From positions 1 to 64,000 of IMG/VR virus record IMGVR_UViG_3300025732_000021: a DNA stretch of 64,000 nucleotides; one strand, given 5' to 3'. The number at the start of each line of letters is the position of its first letter. Positions within the stretch are counted from its first letter, which is position 1. A model generated the notes under the pieces. That model made no database searches and was not told where the DNA came from. It was given only the letters and a program-made list of their open reading frames with translations. Position numbers and translations under genes: made by a program. The stretch comes from a virus. Of the stretch, positions 49,399 through 57,148 are shown piece after piece.

Positions 49399-50142
49399 TC
49401 ACCAAATTTCTGTTATTCTTTCTGTTTTTGAAATTATTTTTCCAAAACCTTCAAACAAAGTTTTTTCTACTGGTACACAATTTGGAACCATTTTGCCGTT
49501 TTTTTCTTTCATTCCTCTTTGTACATATCCTTCCCAGCATGGATTTGCTTTATTTACATCCCCGCAGCAATCGCCCTTCATTTCATTGGCTTGACAAACT
49601 GGACATAAATCACAGCACACATTCATATCTTTACATGTAGGACATCCGCAACCATCATATGTACAGGGGTCATTAGACGATTGACCAACTACAGAAATAT
49701 CTTCTTTTATAACTTCAGTCTTGTCCATATTTTCATTTAATTCAAGTGATGGCATTATCATTATATCTTTTGCTTTTGCTCCAACAAAATACTCTGTCTC
49801 TTCAAGTTCGCCATCTTCCATTTCAAATAACTGAATTAAAATAGCAGGATCTTCTGAAGATGCTTCAATAGAATATTCAGATCCTGGCATTCCAAGCATA
49901 CCTTCTGTCATTACGTGAACTACACGACCAACATACATTTCTTCTTCATGTGGGGCCATAACCATATCGCCCTCTTTAACCATGGCCTTACCTATATTTC
50001 CTTCAGATCTATTGATTGCATAAATTTGTCCTGCTGCTTCTTTTTTTGTTTTATGGCAGCCCATGACTTCTCCAGTACTGGTTTTAACTGCAGGGTAACC
50101 AGAACATCCGTGAGATCCTTTAGCACCTACTTTATAAGGCAT
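49399..50142 (-). CDS. Cys-rich protein with phage structural-type termini
   Basis: 247 residues. The start (MPYKVGAKGSHGCSGYPAVK then GCHKTKKEAAGQIYAI) and end (NPCWEGYVQRGMKEKNGKMV then PNCVPVEK) are motifs I associate with actinophage capsid or protease-linked proteins. In the middle is a dense cysteine cluster (CGCPTCKDMNVCCDLCPVCQ), likely metal-binding. The role is unknown. Confidence 0.6.
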   Translation of the reverse strand: MPYKVGAKGSHGCSGYPAVKTSTGEVMGCHKTKKEAAGQIYAINRSEGNIGKAMVKEGDMVMAPHEEEMYVGRVVHVMTEGMLGMPGSEYSIEASSEDPAILIQLFEMEDGELEETEYFVGAKAKDIMIMPSLELNENMDKTEVIKEDISVVGQSSNDPCTYDGCGCPTCKDMNVCCDLCPVCQANEMKGDCCGDVNKANPCWEGYVQRGMKEKNGKMVPNCVPVEKTLFEGFGKIISKTERITEIW

Positions 50143-50165
50143 AAACCCATTATATCATCAAATAA

Positions 50166-50189
50166 GAGCAGTTTAACCACATGCTCAGG
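50166..50189 (-). terminator. CCTGAGCA/TGCTC 3' hairpin, copy 5
   Basis: Minus strand CC-TGAGCA ... TTAAAC-TGCTC, 53 nt after the Hsp20 stop, in sense orientation as the other four copies. Confidence 0.6.
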
Positions 50190-50241
50190 TGGTTTATCTA
50201 CCGATAGGCCTTGCGGATATGTCGGATTACCTTAGATAATG

Positions 50242-50661
50242 TTATTTGATTTTAATTGCTTTTGGTTTCTTTTCTTCTGGAATGTTTCTTTCCACAAAGA
50301 CGCTAAGAATACCGTCTGCCATTTCAGCACGATCAACCTCCATATACTCTCCAAGAGCAAAGGTGCGTGTGAACTTTCTGCTTGCAATACCCTTGTGAAG
50401 AACATTAGAATTTTCTTCTTCTGTTTTCTCACCCTTGACAATCAAACTTCCATTATCCACAGAAACCTCAACTTCATCCTTGCTAAAACCAGCAATGGCT
50501 AAAGATAGTTTATAAGTATCCTCATCAAGTTTTACCACGTCATACGGTGGATAGGACTGACGAGTTGCCTCACGATGGATATTTGAAAGACGGTCCAACT
50601 CTCTGTTGAAACCAATAAAAAATGGATCTTTAAATAGATCCAATGCAAATGAACTTACCAT
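50242..50661 (-). CDS. Hsp20 small heat-shock protein
   Basis: 139 residues. An alpha-crystallin domain (YDVVKLDEDTYKLSLAIAGF, DEVEVSVDNGSLIVKGEK, FTRTFALGEYMEVDRAEMAD, GILSVFVER) with the I-x-I-like tail IKIK. IbpA type: holds unfolding proteins for refolding. Such genes are frequent in cyanophages and other environmental phages. Strong site AAGGAGG. Confidence 0.95.
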   Translation of the reverse strand: MVSSFALDLFKDPFFIGFNRELDRLSNIHREATRQSYPPYDVVKLDEDTYKLSLAIAGFSKDEVEVSVDNGSLIVKGEKTEEENSNVLHKGIASRKFTRTFALGEYMEVDRAEMADGILSVFVERNIPEEKKPKAIKIK

Positions 50662-50725
50662 TTTTCCTCCTTATTAAGCGAGTTCAATTAAGTACCCCCC
50701 TTTGGGCTGGTACATATATATTATA

Positions 50726-51313
50726 TCACAAACTAACCTTGCCAGTAAAGTCTATATTAATAACACATCTTATATCATTCTTTATTGGACTAGAAGATGA
50801 GTGATATTGGAGTCCATTAAATAATATTGCCCTTCCAGCCTTTGGATTAATTTTTTTGTCAATTGTTAAATTTTTATTTTCCATGGGGTATTTTTCATTA
50901 AATAAAATTGTATCACCATCTGAATCATTTACATAATATAAAAAAACAAAATGTTCATGATCTGTATCAATATGAGGATAATGTATTTTATTATTTGTAC
51001 CATCTTTTAAAATAAGATTTGCTTTAATTCTAAACACATTGTCTACAACTATATTATGTTTATTTATAAACTTGTTAAAAATATATAAAAATGTGTCTGA
51101 AAACTGAGAATGTTTTTGTGAGTTATGATAGGCAAGGTGAACAAATTGTTGTGAATCTAAATAATCGTCATTATTTAAGATGACACCAGAACTATCTTTT
51201 TTATTAGTTGAACCATAAAAATACCATGGAAAGTTAGAATTAGGTATATCATACATCATTTTTTGTAAACTAATTATTTCTTCTTGATTTAAAAATGAAT
51301 CATCTATAATCAT
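50726..51313 (-). CDS. 2OG-Fe(II) oxygenase
   Basis: 195 residues from ATG 51313. H114-x-D116 (YPHIDTDHEH), distal His in LQYHSSSSP and Arg in DIRCVINIDF; the middle strand is VFLYYVNDSDGDTILF. TGG-TAGAAT lies 8 nt before this ATG. It is divergent from the methyltransferase gene across a shared ~40-bp promoter zone. Confidence 0.83.
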   Translation of the reverse strand: MIIDDSFLNQEEIISLQKMMYDIPNSNFPWYFYGSTNKKDSSGVILNNDDYLDSQQFVHLAYHNSQKHSQFSDTFLYIFNKFINKHNIVVDNVFRIKANLILKDGTNNKIHYPHIDTDHEHFVFLYYVNDSDGDTILFNEKYPMENKNLTIDKKINPKAGRAILFNGLQYHSSSSPIKNDIRCVINIDFTGKVSL

Positions 51314-51352
51314 AATAATTAATTCTACCATATGATGGTGTATAATTAAAAT

Positions 51353-52114
51353 ATGCCATTAACTGAAGAACAAAAACAACTTATATTAGAAAAAGAAAAA
51401 AATCATACAGCAAAACGGACCGTTCCACCTTTTGGATTTAATGAAATAAGAATGTTGCAGGAAGATGAAATTGAAGATCCTTATCAATTAAATCAAGAAC
51501 AATTAAACAACGCAAAGATTTTTATATCTAGAGAAGAATATACAAAGCATCTTAAAAAAGGATTAAATTATATGGAGGTTGGAGTTGCATGGGGATATTA
51601 TTCAGAAATAGTATGTCAAAATGCACAACCATCTTTAATCGATTTAGTATGTAGATATGACCAAGACATGAAGTGCTGGTCATGGAGAAGGTTTGGTGAA
51701 TGTCAATGTAGTCCAGTTAAACATACTTATGATTTTACTGCTGAAGAGTCAGAAAATTTTATAAAAAATAAATTTAAACAATATGGAAATGCAAATACAT
51801 ATAAGGGCGATGCAGAGGAAATACTTCCAAAATTTATTGAGGATGGAAAACTTTATGATTATATTTATATAGACATCCATAATGGTAGAAAAGCAACCAG
51901 AGAAGTACTATCTTGTGCATCAAAATTAATTCCTATTGGCGGTATTATTGGACTAAACGATTATACAATTTATGATGGAATAATAGATAATGTTTTTTAT
52001 GGTACATTTCAAACTGTAAATGAATTTTTATATTTTAATAAAAATTGGTCTGTGGATGCTTTAGCATTACATAAACTAGGCTTTTACGATATTTATTTAA
52101 GGAGGAATAGTTGA
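51353..52114 (+). CDS. SAM-dependent methyltransferase (class I)
   Basis: 253 residues. SAM site LNYMEVGVAWGYYSEIV (~73-88), YKGDAEEILPKF and YDYIYIDIHNG, then IPIGGIIGLNDY, as in the Methyltransf_24 family that often O-methylates sugars or small molecules. TATAAT is six nt before the ATG. The next gene, an SGNH hydrolase, overlaps it, suggesting linked function. Confidence 0.8.
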   Translation: MPLTEEQKQLILEKEKNHTAKRTVPPFGFNEIRMLQEDEIEDPYQLNQEQLNNAKIFISREEYTKHLKKGLNYMEVGVAWGYYSEIVCQNAQPSLIDLVCRYDQDMKCWSWRRFGECQCSPVKHTYDFTAEESENFIKNKFKQYGNANTYKGDAEEILPKFIEDGKLYDYIYIDIHNGRKATREVLSCASKLIPIGGIIGLNDYTIYDGIIDNVFYGTFQTVNEFLYFNKNWSVDALALHKLGFYDIYLRRNS

Positions 52115-52995
52115 GTCTTTCTAAAGAGTATACATTGCCTAAGCATATAAGGTATAACGCAATGGACAGCATATTCAATAATGATTTTGATTTATCTTGG
52201 CATAGGCAATCACAGTCATACCGTGAAACAATTACTAAATCAGAAATAAATACTGGAGTAATTGATGATGGTACAGTTGAATATTTATATAATAAAAACT
52301 TTTTTAGATGTAGCGAATTTACTAAAACTCCATCAAGACCACATATATTGTTTGCTGGATGTTCTCAAACAGAAGGTATTGGAGGAAACTTAAATACTGT
52401 ATGGCCAACAATGTTTTTAAATAAAAGCAATATTGCTGATAAAAGTCTTTATAATTTGGCTAGATCTGGTTGGGGATGGCAAATGATAATATACAATCTA
52501 CATGTTTACGTAGAAAGATATACAAAGCCAGATTATTTATTTATCCTTTTACCTAACATATCTAGAAGATTTGAATTTGATACATATAACAAGGGAGATT
52601 ATTGTTATATGCAACGATATCCAGAAAGCGATTTACCCAAAATTAATGATGTAGGTGATATATCAAAAAATGAATATTTTGTAGAATTAATTAATTTTTC
52701 TGTATTTTGGAAATTCTTTTTACATTACTGTAAAACTAATAACATTAATGTATTATGGTCTACATGGTTTTTTAATGATTTAGAAAATTTAAAAACATTG
52801 AATATGCTTGATGATTCTTATGTTCCTTTAGATTTAAAAGGCCAATCAGAATATGTTGCAGAAATGTATTTATCTGGATGGGAAAAAACAGAGTATGATT
52901 TGAAAAAAAGAGATGGGCATGCTGGAACATTAATTAATATGTATTATGCAGACAGATTTTTAGAAGTAGCAAAGGAGAAATGGAATGTTTTCTAA
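52111..52995 (+). CDS. SGNH-hydrolase-like protein (copy 4)
   Basis: 294 residues. NKNFFRCSEFTKTPSRPHIL leads into LFAGCSQTEGIGG (S85). LARSGWGWQ supplies the oxyanion block and RDGHAGTLINMYYADRFLEV the C-terminal Asp/His region (DGHAG). Start TTG 52111 has a perfect AAGGAGG. The most diverged of the four. Confidence 0.7.
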   Translation: MSLSKEYTLPKHIRYNAMDSIFNNDFDLSWHRQSQSYRETITKSEINTGVIDDGTVEYLYNKNFFRCSEFTKTPSRPHILFAGCSQTEGIGGNLNTVWPTMFLNKSNIADKSLYNLARSGWGWQMIIYNLHVYVERYTKPDYLFILLPNISRRFEFDTYNKGDYCYMQRYPESDLPKINDVGDISKNEYFVELINFSVFWKFFLHYCKTNNINVLWSTWFFNDLENLKTLNMLDDSYVPLDLKGQSEYVAEMYLSGWEKTEYDLKKRDGHAGTLINMYYADRFLEVAKEKWNVF

Positions 52996-53077
52996 ATTAT
53001 ATAGAAAAATAAAAAAGTGGTATTACGTTCGTAAATTAAAAAAACAACTTAAAGAGCCACCAAATTTTATTTACTAG
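52985..53077 (+). CDS. small basic peptide (30 aa)
   Basis: MFSKLYRKIKKWYYVRKLKK then QLKEPPNFIY. AAAGGAG upstream. Amphipathic and strongly positive. Confidence 0.5.
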   Translation: MFSKLYRKIKKWYYVRKLKKQLKEPPNFIY

Positions 53078-53642
53078 TTAAAAAACAACGAAGTGCATAT
53101 TTTTTACCATTAATTATTGAATTAGATCTATGACTATAAGGCCAGTTAGATGGAAAAATTATTAAACTATTTGCTGGCGGTTTTATTTTTATATTAAAGT
53201 GCTCAAATTCTAACTCTCCACCATCATAGTTATCGTTTAAATACGCCAATGCAGCGCCTATTCTAAAGTCTTCACCATTCAAGGTATCAGAATGAAATAT
53301 AATATTGTTATCTACTTCATATTTTAATAATGTTGCAACAGCCATATTAGAAGAATTATTTTGTGAAGAATCTGGGATCATAACATTTATATTATATAAA
53401 GATTGATATACTTCGGTTGTTTCTTTAATTGCTTTTTGAAATTCATCATATATTAATCTAGCATCTATATTGTCTGGATAATCACTTAATTGAATTGCAT
53501 ATGATTTTCTAACAATAGATCCATTTCTATTGTTTATTTTTAATTCAAAAAAATCTGATAAGTTTTTTTCAATAAAGTCTATATAGTTTTTACTAAATAC
53601 ATTTTCAAAAATAACTATTCCTGGTGCTAAAATTTTATACAT
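53067..53642 (-). CDS. 2OG-Fe(II) oxygenase, prolyl-4-hydroxylase type
   Basis: 191 residues. H117-x-D119 (IIFHSDTLN), H171 (PYSHRSN), R185 (KYALRCFL); LAYLNDNYDGGELEFEHFNI and the IKPPANSLIIFPS turn are typical. TATACT is six nt before the ATG. Shares the divergent promoter zone with the sulfotransferase at 53674. Confidence 0.88.
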   Translation of the reverse strand: MYKILAPGIVIFENVFSKNYIDFIEKNLSDFFELKINNRNGSIVRKSYAIQLSDYPDNIDARLIYDEFQKAIKETTEVYQSLYNINVMIPDSSQNNSSNMAVATLLKYEVDNNIIFHSDTLNGEDFRIGAALAYLNDNYDGGELEFEHFNIKIKPPANSLIIFPSNWPYSHRSNSIINGKKYALRCFLTSK

Positions 53643-53673
53643 AATTTAAGTATAGCATATGATACAATAAAGT

Positions 53674-54435
53674 GTGACTATTTTTCATAACCACATTCCA
53701 AGAACATCTGGTGGCGTGATTAATCACTATATTAGTCAAAATAAAAATATATCACAATATATTATTGAGCCAACAGATAAAATAGATCCGAAAAATTTTA
53801 AAGATAAACAATATATTGCTGGGCATATAGGACAACTTCCACAACAATATATAGATAATGTTATCTCTTTTTCTTTTGTAAGAAATCCTAAAGAACAATG
53901 GCTAAGTTGGTTTTGGCTTATGTATAGACAAGGTTTAACTGTAATTGATGGAAAAATAACAGAGTCTAGACTTGGCACACCCCAAGCGTATATGGAAAAG
54001 TTTTTATATGATGATTCTTTTTATCCTGGAACATCAAATATACAATCAAAATTTTTAATGGGATATGTTGACATTGATTTATGGAATAGGGTAGAAGAGC
54101 CTATAGATAAAACACAGTCCAATTGGTGTCTCAAAGAGTACAGTCTTGACAGGAAAGATATAGACGATGCTCTTGATAGATATATTGTTGAAACTGTTGA
54201 AAATAGAAATAATTTAATAGAATTTATTAATACCATTTTTGAAAAAAAATATAATATTGTAAGTGCAATTAGTGATTATGAGTGGTCTGGTCACAATACA
54301 CCAAAACCAAACTATCTTGAATTTGAAATCCCTAAGGCGTGGAGTGAAAGAATAAATGAATTAAACCCAGTAGATTATTACCTTTATGATAGGGTAAAAT
54401 CTAAACAGAAAAAATATGCTATAATGTCATTATGA
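53674..54435 (+). CDS. PAPS-dependent sulfotransferase-like protein (copy 1)
   Basis: 253 residues. HIPRTSGG (7-14) is the 5'-phosphosulfate loop and FSFVRNPKEQWLSWFW (67-82) the 3'-phosphate site. Both are of the Sulfotransfer_2 / carbohydrate sulfotransferase kind, which move sulfate from PAPS to sugars or lipids. GTG start 53674 with TGA-TACAAT five nt upstream: leaderless. Overlaps the next gene (ATGA). Confidence 0.83.
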   Translation: MTIFHNHIPRTSGGVINHYISQNKNISQYIIEPTDKIDPKNFKDKQYIAGHIGQLPQQYIDNVISFSFVRNPKEQWLSWFWLMYRQGLTVIDGKITESRLGTPQAYMEKFLYDDSFYPGTSNIQSKFLMGYVDIDLWNRVEEPIDKTQSNWCLKEYSLDRKDIDDALDRYIVETVENRNNLIEFINTIFEKKYNIVSAISDYEWSGHNTPKPNYLEFEIPKAWSERINELNPVDYYLYDRVKSKQKKYAIMSL

Positions 54436-54662
54436 GTAATTTTGAAATCGGACGTGCTGGTACGGGGACCTGCCGTGAAAGACAATACCCAGTATACAAA
54501 GATGGCGAAAACATTGGATGTTTTTTCCTTCCAAAAGACGCTGCAAATTTTGCTAAAGATGAGCATGGCGCAACAGAAATTACAGTTTTTGATGTTGATA
54601 GTGTAGAGTCAGACGCAAAGTTTGTTATAACATATCAAGATGGAAAATGGATTCTTAAGTGA
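54432..54662 (+). CDS. hypothetical protein, QYP-DGE-GCF family (76 aa)
   Basis: RERQYPVYKDGENIGCFFLP, KDAANFAKDEHGATEITVFD. The next gene encodes a paralogue with the same spacing. Function unknown. Confidence 0.62.
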   Translation: MSNFEIGRAGTGTCRERQYPVYKDGENIGCFFLPKDAANFAKDEHGATEITVFDVDSVESDAKFVITYQDGKWILK

Positions 54663-54910
54663 ATCAAGTTTTTAAAATAGAGAAGTCAGGAAGTTACGGT
54701 TGTCCTGATAACCAATACCCCCTTCTTGTTGATGAAGAGTGTGTTGGATGTTTTGAATATCCAAAAGAAGCAGCAGCAAAAGCAAGGGATCTTGGAGCAA
54801 ATTCTATAGATGCTTTTGATTATACAATGCCAGAAAGTGAAAGTTCAAGACATGCACTTGCTTTAAAACCAGACGGAACATGGTGCCATACTTTTTCAAA
54901 TATGGCTTAA
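54659..54910 (+). CDS. hypothetical protein, QYP-DGE-GCF family (83 aa)
   Basis: CPDNQYPLLVDEECVGCFEY, PKEAAAKARDLGANSIDAFD: tandem duplicate of the preceding gene. GTG start overlapping the stop (GTGA). Confidence 0.62.
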   Translation: MNQVFKIEKSGSYGCPDNQYPLLVDEECVGCFEYPKEAAAKARDLGANSIDAFDYTMPESESSRHALALKPDGTWCHTFSNMA

Positions 54911-54926
54911 TAGAAAGAGAAATTCA

Positions 54927-55625
54927 ATGTACGGAGATCCAAATAAATTACAAAACCAAATAGATAAAATAACAGAAAGTAGAAGCGGTGAACGTTTTTC
55001 TTTCACATCACCTATCCCTGGTCTTCATATTTATGATAATGTTTGGCCAAACTCTATGGATTTTATAAATGAAATAAGAACAGAGGAATATTGGAATAAC
55101 AATTCACATCGTGGTAGCAAACCTTGGATTCGTGAAGACTATTATAATGAATTAAATGGTAAAAAAGCAGAAACATGTTGGGTATGGAATGATCCAAGAT
55201 TTGCAGAACATTTTCAAGAAATTGTAGACTCTTATTTATGGCAGTGGGACTTGGCCCCATTAAGTAGAGAAGCCATGAGAATATCAAGATATGAGCCAGG
55301 TGAGTTTTTCTCTTTACATGCAGACGATTCGTATGGAACGCCAAGAACAGTATCCCTAGTTTATTATCCAAATGATGACTATGACGGAGGAGAATTAGAA
55401 TTTATTCATTTTGGTGTTAAAATTAAACCAAAGGCTGGACAACTATTTTTATTCCCGTCTGCGTATAGTTATATGCATAAAATACATGGCATTACTTCTG
55501 GTATAAGGTATACACTTGTTTCGTTTTTTGCAGAAATTTCAGAAAAAGAAAGACAAACTAGGATGTCTTCTATAGAATTTCCATATACTACTGATCTTCA
55601 ATATCAATTTTCAGATAATGCATAA
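54927..55625 (+). CDS. 2OG-Fe(II) oxygenase, prolyl-4-hydroxylase type
   Basis: 232 residues. H131-x-D133 (SLHADDSYG), H184 or H187 (YMHKIH), R194 (GIRYTLVSFF). LVYYPNDDYDGGELEFIHFG and KPKAGQLFLFPS match the 53.1-kb copy closely. Sits between the two sulfotransferases; stop and next start overlap (TAATG), so hydroxylation and sulfation may act on one target. Confidence 0.88.
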   Translation: MYGDPNKLQNQIDKITESRSGERFSFTSPIPGLHIYDNVWPNSMDFINEIRTEEYWNNNSHRGSKPWIREDYYNELNGKKAETCWVWNDPRFAEHFQEIVDSYLWQWDLAPLSREAMRISRYEPGEFFSLHADDSYGTPRTVSLVYYPNDDYDGGELEFIHFGVKIKPKAGQLFLFPSAYSYMHKIHGITSGIRYTLVSFFAEISEKERQTRMSSIEFPYTTDLQYQFSDNA

Positions 55626-56509
55626 TGACTTTAAAAAAAATAATTAACGACAAAGTTTATTCTGTACATGATGAAATAGAGTGTGAAAAAGGAATATTTC
55701 CAGCATGGATTGTTCAACCTGGATTTTTTTTAAAGGGTGGAGAATTAGTTTATAGAATTGAATGGGAAGATAACGTTCCAGAAAAGTCATTTTATTTTTT
55801 ACATATTCCAAAAACCTCTGGTATGTCTGTGAAAGAAGTATTGCTACATACCTATAAAGATCATAGAATCTATAGTAACTTTTTACAATATTTAGATGAT
55901 AAAGAAATGTTAAAATGTGATTTTATATCAGGTCATTTTGCGTTATATCCAATAGAATTATTTAAAAAACATGAAAAGAAATTATTTACATATACAATAC
56001 TTAGAAATCCAACAGACAGATATATAAGTAATTATTTATATAAAAATGAAAATCCTAGTTTAGAGAAGTTAGAAGAGCATATGTTTGATAATAGAAATGA
56101 TAATATGCAATATAAATATTTAACATGTACTCTCAATATGTCTGATTTAAAAAGATTTTATGATAAATTAGCATCAAAAGAAATTACTTTTGATCAATAT
56201 AAAGAATTTTCGTTATCATATAATGATTTAGTTCGGGTGTATAGCAACATTGATAGTGCTCTTTCAAATATAGATTATATTGAAACTATAGACAATCAAA
56301 ATGATTTATCAAATTTAAATAATTTTTTAGAAAAAAATATTAATATTTCTTTGTCAACAAAAATTAAAGGATATCAAAATACTGGAAGTGAAAAAAATAA
56401 TGAATTTAAAAAAACAATTCCAGATAGTTTTAAAAAATTAATAACAGAAAAACAAAATTTAGATTATGAATTATATGAAAAAGTAAAGATGGGCTACTAC
56501 AAAGAATAG
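55625..56509 (+). CDS. PAPS-dependent sulfotransferase-like protein (copy 2)
   Basis: 294 residues. A ~50-residue N-terminal extension of unknown role, then FLHIPKTSGMSVKEVLL (58-74, 5'-phosphosulfate loop) and TYTILRNPTDRYISNYL (122-138, 3'-phosphate site), as in Sulfotransfer_2. The C-terminal half is Asn/Lys-rich and variable, typical of the acceptor side. Confidence 0.85.
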   Translation: MTLKKIINDKVYSVHDEIECEKGIFPAWIVQPGFFLKGGELVYRIEWEDNVPEKSFYFLHIPKTSGMSVKEVLLHTYKDHRIYSNFLQYLDDKEMLKCDFISGHFALYPIELFKKHEKKLFTYTILRNPTDRYISNYLYKNENPSLEKLEEHMFDNRNDNMQYKYLTCTLNMSDLKRFYDKLASKEITFDQYKEFSLSYNDLVRVYSNIDSALSNIDYIETIDNQNDLSNLNNFLEKNINISLSTKIKGYQNTGSEKNNEFKKTIPDSFKKLITEKQNLDYELYEKVKMGYYKE

Positions 56510-56515
56510 CCCATC
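56488..56515. terminator. bidirectional terminator
   Basis: GATGGGCTA/TAGCCCATC, 9 bp, with T-rich ends both ways; it includes the sulfotransferase stop codon and separates convergent operons. Confidence 0.75.
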
Positions 56516-56522
56516 CCTTTTA

Positions 56523-56774
56523 TTACTTCTTTTTTGCAGGAGCCTTCTTAGGCTTTACATTCTTAAGAACATCTTCAACAATAGATACTGCTGGTAATCT
56601 ACCAAATGCAGGATCGTTTGGATTCAATGCACGTAATGCAACTGGTGCTACAGCAGATACAAGAGACCACAATAATGTCTGTGGATCTGTAACTCCAGCC
56701 ATATATAAAGCAATTGCACCAGCGAGTACTGAACGTCCATATGATGCAAGCATTGCCTTCATTTCTTTATTCAT
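56523..56774 (-). CDS. holin candidate
   Basis: 83 residues. Short amphipathic start, two hydrophobic segments (SVLAGAIALYMAGV, LLWSLVSAVAPVALRAL) with a DPQT turn, and a Lys-rich end (KPKKAPAKKK): class II holin layout common in actinophages. It would open the membrane at lysis. Far from the lysozyme gene (19 kb). Confidence 0.72.
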   Translation of the reverse strand: MNKEMKAMLASYGRSVLAGAIALYMAGVTDPQTLLWSLVSAVAPVALRALNPNDPAFGRLPAVSIVEDVLKNVKPKKAPAKKK

Positions 56775-56783
56775 TTATTCCTC

Positions 56784-56942
56784 CTAGGATATGAATCTAG
56801 TTATGGCATCGTAACCTAGCCATAATCCAATTATACCAGCAACTCCTGCAAAAACTGGAGGTGCTGGAACTGGAAGTTTAAATGCTGCAAAAATAACTCC
56901 GCAGCCAAAACCAGTTATTATAGATAATAGTATATCTTTCAT
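56784..56942 (-). CDS. XapX-like membrane protein (52 aa)
   Basis: FAAFKLPVPAPPVFAGVAGI then IGLWLGY: the PAPP core between two helices is that of the XapX domain (DUF1427). In bacteria its role is unclear. AAAGGAG upstream; ATGA overlap with the previous gene. Confidence 0.75.
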   Translation of the reverse strand: MKDILLSIITGFGCGVIFAAFKLPVPAPPVFAGVAGIIGLWLGYDAITRFIS

Positions 56943-57148
56943 GTTTCTCCTTTGATATTGTTTGGATGATCCATTGGTGTTGGAATGGTCATTAATGTAT
57001 CACACTCACTACACTCTCCATCTAAGAAATACATTCCAACTTCATAGTCAACTGGATCAAATATAACTTTAACCTTTATTATTTTTGATCCACACAAGGG
57101 ACAACAAGCAGAAGGAATGCCTCTTAAATCTAGTTTATTCTGTTTCAT
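56939..57148 (-). CDS. zinc-ribbon protein (69 aa)
   Basis: SACCPLCGSKIIKVKVIFDP then CSECDTLM: two CxxC knuckles. Overlaps the halogenase gene. Confidence 0.7.
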   Translation of the reverse strand: MKQNKLDLRGIPSACCPLCGSKIIKVKVIFDPVDYEVGMYFLDGECSECDTLMTIPTPMDHPNNIKGET

